Assembly (NCBI RefSeq): GCF_014212125.1
Contig: NZ_JACJVP010000023.1
Span: 47,775 to 111,774 of the forward strand
Reading direction: 5' to 3'
DNA from: Cohnella nanjingensis
GTDB taxonomy: Bacteria; Bacillota; Bacilli; Paenibacillales; Paenibacillaceae
DNA length: 64,000 bases
Shown here: positions 59,821 to 64,000 of the stretch, piece after piece
How the letters are laid out: each line of letters opens with the position of its first letter
Position numbering within the stretch: position 1 is the first letter of the stretch
Made by a program: the position numbers and the translations under genes
The notes under the pieces: model-generated
What the model saw: the letters and a program-made list of their open reading frames with translations, nothing else
The model's database searches: none
Told to the model about the DNA's origin: nothing

Positions 59821-60795
59821 ATGGCAAAGCTGAAGAGAAGATCCAGATGGTCGCTCCTGCTGATCCGCGAGGCCGATCGGCCGGTAAGTCGCTTTCAGTT
59901 TTCCCGCAAGACGGTTGTCGCCCTGCCTGCCGCAGCCGTACTTACCGTTGCCGGATGTTTCGTCTGGTCCGAGATGCAATCGCTGCAGCGCATTCACGAG
60001 CTGGAGGCCAGCCTCGCGAGCGAGTCGCAGTCGCTGGAGCAGACGGTCGAATCGAAGACGGAGGAGATCGCCGCGGTGCAAAAGGAGCTGGACCGGCTCA
60101 CGTCCGAAGCGGCCAAGACGCAAGCGCGGATCGAGCAGCTGCATGCGCTGGAGAACAAACTGAAGACGTTCATCGACAAGTACGGGAGCAGCGCCAAGCT
60201 GCCGATGGATGCCGCAGCCAGCGCGGAAGGTCTGGCATCCGATGCGGACGGCGCGGCGATGGACGGCTTGTCCTTGCTGGCGTCTCAGGTGCCCGACGAG
60301 TTCGGGGAACTGTCCGCCCTGATCGACACGATGACGCTGACGATGGAGGCGTCCATGCAGCAAGCCGAGGAAAAGCGGCTCGAAGCCGCCTCCGTCCCTT
60401 CGGGCTGGCCGACCGTGTCCCGCCGGCTGACATCGGGCTTCGGCTACCGCACGGACCCGTTCACCGGGCGGTCAACCTACCATGCCGGCATCGATATCGC
60501 GGGCGAAACCGGCGACCCGGTCTATGCGGCGGGCGAAGGCACGGTGAAGGAGACCGGCTTTCACTCCGAGCGGGGGAACTACATTATCCTTACCCATCGG
60601 AACGGCGTCGAATCGTGGTATATGCACTTGCGGAAGATCGGCGTCAAGGAAGGCGAGAAGGTAGAACGCGGGGACTTGATCGGGCAGCTCGGCAACACGG
60701 GGAGGAGCACGGGACCGCATCTTCACTTCCAGGTCGTCGTCCAAGGCGAGCCGGTCAGTCCTCTCCCTTATCTGCGTCTGGTGAAGGAGGATTAA
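59821..60795 (+). CDS. membrane-anchored M23 metallopeptidase
   Basis: 324 residues. A basic N-terminus and one membrane span (31-50) anchor it; residues 55-120 are a coiled coil; the LytM/M23 domain covers 200-320. Zinc ligands are H221 and D225 in HAGID and H302 in HLHF (GPHLHF at 298-303). This is a peptidoglycan endopeptidase or a regulator of one. GGAGAGACG precedes the ATG. The bactofilin gene follows with a 5-nt gap, a pairing known in other bacteria where bactofilins position M23 enzymes for cell-shape or sporulation functions. Confidence 0.93.
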   Translation: MAKLKRRSRWSLLLIREADRPVSRFQFSRKTVVALPAAAVLTVAGCFVWSEMQSLQRIHELEASLASESQSLEQTVESKTEEIAAVQKELDRLTSEAAKTQARIEQLHALENKLKTFIDKYGSSAKLPMDAAASAEGLASDADGAAMDGLSLLASQVPDEFGELSALIDTMTLTMEASMQQAEEKRLEAASVPSGWPTVSRRLTSGFGYRTDPFTGRSTYHAGIDIAGETGDPVYAAGEGTVKETGFHSERGNYIILTHRNGVESWYMHLRKIGVKEGEKVERGDLIGQLGNTGRSTGPHLHFQVVVQGEPVSPLPYLRLVKED

Positions 60796-60800
60796 TTGTC

Positions 60801-61226
60801 ATGTTCAAAAAGAAGAAGAAACCGTCGCCCAGCACGACCGACACCTTGATTGGCGCAGGCACGGAGATGGAGGGCGCGCTCAAGTCGCAGGCCGGCATCC
60901 GCATCGAAGGCGTATTCAAAGGCGAGATCGACACCCGGGGAGACGTCGTCGTCGGCGCGAGCGGCGTGGCGAGGTCGAACGTCGCCGCCCGCGACGTGAC
61001 GATTGCGGGCAAAGTGTACGGGGACGTGGTGACCAAGGGACGTCTGACCATCCTCTCCGGCGGCCAGTTGAACGGCAACTTGACCGCGGGCGTGCTCGTC
61101 ATCCACGAGGGCGGCCAACTGAACGGCGTCAGCCACATGGAGCGCAGCGAGGCCAAGACGGCCGTTGCCGTCGACCCGGCGGCGGAGCGCGACAAGGCGG
61201 ATAAGAAGGCGCGGCAGGCCGGGTGA
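60801..61226 (+). CDS. bactofilin
   Basis: 141 residues, polymer-forming cytoskeletal protein. A short basic N-terminus (FKKKKKPS) is followed by the beta-helical DUF583 core of about 110 residues: TLIGAGTEMEGALKSQAGIRIEGVFKGEI, GDVVVGASGVARSNV, GKVYGDVVTKGRLTILSGGQLNGNL. The C-terminus is Ala/Lys/Glu-rich. AAGGAGG lies ten bases before the ATG, inside the end of the M23 gene. Bactofilin filaments probably recruit the peptidase encoded just upstream. Confidence 0.93.
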   Translation: MFKKKKKPSPSTTDTLIGAGTEMEGALKSQAGIRIEGVFKGEIDTRGDVVVGASGVARSNVAARDVTIAGKVYGDVVTKGRLTILSGGQLNGNLTAGVLVIHEGGQLNGVSHMERSEAKTAVAVDPAAERDKADKKARQAG

Positions 61227-61585
61227 CGACAACGGCGGGGATGTGGTAATGGCTTGGTGATGGCAATGATTACAACAATAGGGCCAGGCATCCAGGTGCG
61301 GTTCAGCTAGCCGTTTTTTGGGGATATGCAACTCTTCTCTTTTCTCTTGAAAATGCAATGAGGGTTAAGCAGATGAATATGCCGCTTAACCCTCATTGTG
61401 TTACTATCAATCTCCTTTCGGATATGCCGGGAGAATAAGACGGAAAACCCGCCTTATTTCCTCGCAACCGCCCCCCTGAACGCCAAATAAGACGTCGGCA
61501 TCAGGCATCGGCAACCTGCATCGGCATCAAGCATCGACGCCGCCCGCACTCGATTCCCCCCGCCGTGCAGCTCGCCCCTAACGCC
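61227..61585. other. intergenic region with a long hairpin
   Basis: No gene is seen. At 61356-61398 CAATGAGGGTTAAGC and GCTTAACCCTCATTG form a perfect 15-bp stem with a 13-nt loop. It lacks a T tract on either side, so it may be a terminator-like, processing or REP-like element after the bactofilin gene. The rest, up to 61585, shows nothing recognisable. Confidence 0.6.
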
Positions 61586-61616
61586 AAAAAAATACGGCGT
61601 CCCGAAGGACGCCGTA
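61586..61616 (-). terminator. rho-independent terminator of the ABC exporter operon
   Basis: On the minus strand TACGGCGTCC, loop TTCG and GGACGCCGTA form a 10-bp stem followed by TTTTTTT. It lies 15 nt past the permease stop at 61631. Confidence 0.92.
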
Positions 61617-61630
61617 CTCCTGCTTACCGC

Positions 61631-62437
61631 TTAACCCGCCACGTCGCGCTTCGTGAATACCGTCCACGAGACGATGTTGAAGATGATGAAGTATACGGCG
61701 AGCACGCCGAGCGAGAAGGCGAAGGTCGTCGGATAGTTCGGCACCGGACTCCCTCCGTCCAAGTAGGAGGTCAAGCGGAGATGCGGGAACAGCACGTACT
61801 TGACCCAAGGTTTATCCGCTATCGCGAGCAAGCCCGATACAATACTGCCCGACAGCAGCAAGAAGATCGACAAACCGATCGCCAGGCCGCTGCTGCGGAA
61901 CGCCGAGGAGAGCATGAAGCCGAAGGTGACGACCACGACGAGCGCGATGAACTGATCGAGATACGACATCAGCGCGTAAGCCCACGGAGACGAACCCGTA
62001 AGCGGCGAATTCGGCGGGATGAGCCCTGCCGGATCGGATACGTAGCCGAAGACGACGACGTTGATGAGCCAAGTGACGGCGAAGCCGACGACCGAGAAGA
62101 ACAGCGCGAACAGCACGACCGAGATAAACTTGGACAGCAGGATCGAAGAGCGGCTCCAAGGTCGGATGAGCAGCAGCTTGATCGTGCCCATCGTGAACTC
62201 CCCGGCCACCGATTCGGCCGCCTTGACGACGGCGAAGATGGTGATGAGCTGGAACAGAATCTGCGACTCCAGGAGCATCATCTCCCAGTTGTTCAGCTTC
62301 TCTCCTTGGGAGAAGATCGAGAACAGGACGGTGAGGAGCACCGGCACCAGAACGACGAATCCCATCATGATCCAGGTGGCGATGCGGCGGTAGATCTTCA
62401 TATTCTCGTTCCGGACGAGATTCCAAAAGTTAGCCAA
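61631..62437 (-). CDS. ABC-2 type transporter permease
   Basis: 268 residues with six membrane spans, for example MGFVVLVPVLLTVLFSIF near 28-45. It begins with a cytosolic NFWNLVRNENMKIYRRI helix seen in the ABC-2 permease group linked to NatB, YtrC or bacteriocin exporters. The TTG start at 62437 is supported by GGGGGGAGA and by overlap of 8 nt with the ATPase gene. Exports or extrudes an unknown compound, or senses it; no biosynthetic gene is near. Confidence 0.88.
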   Translation of the reverse strand: MANFWNLVRNENMKIYRRIATWIMMGFVVLVPVLLTVLFSIFSQGEKLNNWEMMLLESQILFQLITIFAVVKAAESVAGEFTMGTIKLLLIRPWSRSSILLSKFISVVLFALFFSVVGFAVTWLINVVVFGYVSDPAGLIPPNSPLTGSSPWAYALMSYLDQFIALVVVVTFGFMLSSAFRSSGLAIGLSIFLLLSGSIVSGLLAIADKPWVKYVLFPHLRLTSYLDGGSPVPNYPTTFAFSLGVLAVYFIIFNIVSWTVFTKRDVAG

Positions 62438-63353
62438 CGGTCTCCCCCCCGGTCACTTCGAGGAATTGGTCTTCCAGCGACTTGATCTTCGTGCGGATCG
62501 CGTAGACGCGAACGCCCGCCATGACAAGCCTGCGATTCAGATCCGCGATCGTCTCGCGGTCCGCGGTGACGGTGAAGCCGCCTTCCACGACGTTCGCCGC
62601 GCCGCGCCCTTCCAGCACGCCGATCGCGGCGTCCGGATGGTCGACCTCGAACAGCACTTCTTCCATCGCTTGGGACGTCTCCGCCGTCTCGCCGCGAAGC
62701 GAGCGGATATCGATGAGCTGCCCCTTCTGAATGATGGCGACCCGATCGCACATCAGCTCCATCTCGGACAGCAGGTGACTCGAGACGAATACCGCCGTCC
62801 CCTCTTCCCGGGACAAGCGTCGCAGATAGTCGCGCAGCTCCCGGATCCCCGCCGGATCCAAGCCGTTCGTCGGCTCGTCGAGGATGAGCAGCGACGGCCG
62901 GTGCAGGATCGCTTGGGCGACGCCCAGCCGCTGGCGCATGCCCAGCGAGTACTTCTTCACTTTGTCGTGGATGCGCCCTTGCAGACCGACGAGTTCGATG
63001 ACTTCGTCGATGCGCTGCTTCGTGATGCCCCGGTTCATCCGCGCGAAGTGAACCAGGTTCTGATAACCTGTCAGAAATTTGTACATCTCCGGATTCTCGA
63101 CGATCGCGCCGACGTGCGATACCGCTTGGGGGAACGCCGACTTCACGCTGTGTCCCGCGATGGAGATGTCTCCGCCGGACATCGTGATCAATCCGACCAT
63201 CATGCGGATGGTCGTGGTCTTGCCCGAGCCGTTCGGCCCCAGGAACCCGAACACCTCCCCCGGGTTGACCTCCAGGGTGAGACGGTCGATGATCGTGCGG
63301 CTGCCGATCCGCTTCGATACGTTTTGCAGCCGTACGACAGGTGCTTGAGACAT
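62430..63353 (-). CDS. ABC transporter ATP-binding protein
   Basis: 307 residues. Walker A GPNGSGKTT (about 40-48), Q-loop, ABC signature YSLGMRQRLGVAQ, Walker B LLILDEPTNGLDP and the H-loop SSHLLSEM are all intact. A ~80-residue C-terminal extension (LLFEVDHPDAAIGVLEGRG) belongs to the CcmA/NatA type. GGAGGGGAG precedes the ATG. It energises the permease encoded with an 8-nt overlap. An extended -10, TGGTATACT, lies 45-53 nt upstream. Confidence 0.93.
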   Translation of the reverse strand: MSQAPVVRLQNVSKRIGSRTIIDRLTLEVNPGEVFGFLGPNGSGKTTTIRMMVGLITMSGGDISIAGHSVKSAFPQAVSHVGAIVENPEMYKFLTGYQNLVHFARMNRGITKQRIDEVIELVGLQGRIHDKVKKYSLGMRQRLGVAQAILHRPSLLILDEPTNGLDPAGIRELRDYLRRLSREEGTAVFVSSHLLSEMELMCDRVAIIQKGQLIDIRSLRGETAETSQAMEEVLFEVDHPDAAIGVLEGRGAANVVEGGFTVTADRETIADLNRRLVMAGVRVYAIRTKIKSLEDQFLEVTGGETVG

Positions 63354-63397
63354 GAACTCCCCTCCGAAAACGAATGATGGATGCCGTAACCAGTACT

Positions 63398-63406
63398 AGT
63401 ATACCA
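63398..63406 (-). promoter_or_regulatory. extended -10 promoter of the ABC exporter
   Basis: On the minus strand TGGTATACT matches an extended -10 element at 45 nt before the ATPase start. It overlaps an ACTAGTATACCAG imperfect palindrome that could bind a regulator. No consensus -35 was found. Confidence 0.5.
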
Positions 63407-63488
63407 GCATCATTAACAATGTACCCAAACTTAAGGCTAGTCTTTAGCAGAACTTTAGGCTATGTCAGAGAGCTTGTCCTCGATCATA

Positions 63489-63582
63489 CAAGTAAAAACG
63501 ACTTCGCCGTCCCCAGAAGAGGGGCGAGACGTTTTTATCGGAGACCATTTTAGAGAAGTGAAACTTATACATTCTAAATGGT
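63489..63582. repeat. two-hairpin dispersed repeat, copy B
   Basis: Second copy of the element at 39948-40046, same orientation. Both stems are kept: TAAAAACG with CGTTTTTA, and ACCATTTTAGA with TCTAAATGGT, while the loop between the last pair is three bases shorter than in copy A. As with copy A it lies just past the stop of a minus-strand gene (63620). Confidence 0.75.
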
Positions 63583-63619
63583 GAACAAGGCAGGCGGCAA
63601 CCCGCCTGCCTATCCTTTG

Positions 63620-64000
63620 TCAGGACATGTAGTACACGATGCAGTAGCCCTTCCCGTTGAATTGATCGACGCTCGCCCCGCTGAGGAGCCTGAACTGCCG
63701 TTTGGCGTCGGAGGAGCAGACGTAGAAGAGCGTCGTATCCGACTTGAAGCCTGCGGAATGGGGCGTCGCCTGGACGGACGCCAACACCTGCGGCGTCGTC
63801 TCGCGGGTCTGCACCTTGAAGTCCGCGGCGTTGCCGGAGGTCACCGCTCCCGCGGGGGAGAACAGCACGACGCGGGTGACGATCGCGTTGAGCGGGAGGT
63901 TGAAGTCCTCGTAGCCTCCCCGTGCCGGAAGCTGGCCCGACGCCGTCTTGATGGACACGCTCCTCGTCTCCATCGCCGCCCGGTTCCCGACGGACGAGCC
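63620..64000 (-). CDS. unknown protein, 5' end beyond the window
   Basis: The minus-strand frame ending at 63620 stays open to the right edge of the window, so the gene is probably cut there. The visible 126 codons include an ATG at 63973, but the nine codons upstream are also open (GSSVGNRAA) and look native. Composition is rich in T, S, A and V with short beta-type strands (IVTRVVLFSPAGAVTS, DTTLFYVCSSDAKRQFRLLSG), resembling the end of a phage-tail or surface-type beta protein. No family recognised. Confidence 0.5.
   Translation of the reverse strand, partial: GSSVGNRAAMETRSVSIKTASGQLPARGGYEDFNLPLNAIVTRVVLFSPAGAVTSGNAADFKVQTRETTPQVLASVQATPHSAGFKSDTTLFYVCSSDAKRQFRLLSGASVDQFNGKGYCIVYYMS

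Noticed and set aside
63620-63973. Complete 117-residue gene starting at the ATG at 63973
   Set aside because: The frame is open upstream to the window edge, there is no clear ribosome binding site before that ATG, so the gene is more likely cut by the window.

Overview
The window looks like chromosomal DNA from a GC-rich, endospore-forming Firmicute of the Paenibacillaceae (Cohnella or Paenibacillus type). The reasons are an H-type small acid-soluble spore protein, three YesM/YesN-type two-component systems tied to LplABC-type sugar transporters, strong AGGAGG ribosome binding sites with some GTG and TTG starts, and a cyclic-di-AMP riboswitch in front of a CAP-domain protein. No rRNA, tRNA, insertion sequence, prophage or CRISPR array is visible. 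The genus is inferred from gene style, not from a marker gene.

Region 1 (1-18.8 kb, almost all on the minus strand) is carbohydrate uptake. Two complete modules stand side by side: permease, permease, lipoprotein, kinase, regulator (10391 down to 3366), then permease, permease, lipoprotein, terminator, regulator, kinase (17514 down to 10526). Below the first module lie nagA and a deacetylase-like gene, pointing to an amino-sugar glycan; above the second lies a secreted parallel beta-helix protein. Region 2 (19-24.1 kb) has a DUF4091 protein, an AraC regulator and a divergent GH5/GH42-like glycosidase.

Region 3 (24.3-29.7 kb) holds housekeeping and stress genes: a Nudix hydrolase, a phosphotransferase overlapping an acetyltransferase, CsbD, a DUF1259 protein, a one-domain FAD oxidoreductase, sspH preceded by an overlapping 55-codon gene, and ku. 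Region 4 (29.9-42.6 kb) is a seven-gene operon (LplB, LplC, lipoprotein, large FAD oxidoreductase, SDR, an uncharacterised 391-aa protein, a propeller-like 750-aa protein), downstream of its own two-component system. It looks like an undescribed oxidative pathway for an imported glycoside or polyol.

Region 5 (43-46 kb) carries the riboswitch-controlled CAP protein, an array of 13 hairpin units of about 51 bp, a DUF559-like protein and a 71-bp tandem duplication. Region 6 (46-52.9 kb) is a UgpBAE-like transporter operon with two metallophosphoesterases, a tyrosine-phosphatase-like protein and a nearby GntR regulator, suggesting a phosphorylated substrate. Region 7 (53-64 kb) has a GDSL hydrolase, an acetyltransferase remnant, an MBL-fold hydrolase, an Lrp regulator, NHEJ ligase and polymerase as separate divergent genes, cardiolipin synthase, an M23 peptidase-bactofilin pair, an ABC exporter and a gene cut by the window edge.

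Other signals with no obvious gene function are a ~95-bp two-hairpin element present twice (39948 and 63489), a pair of 51-bp-spaced hairpins at 24.2 kb built like the large array, and three apparent gene remnants.
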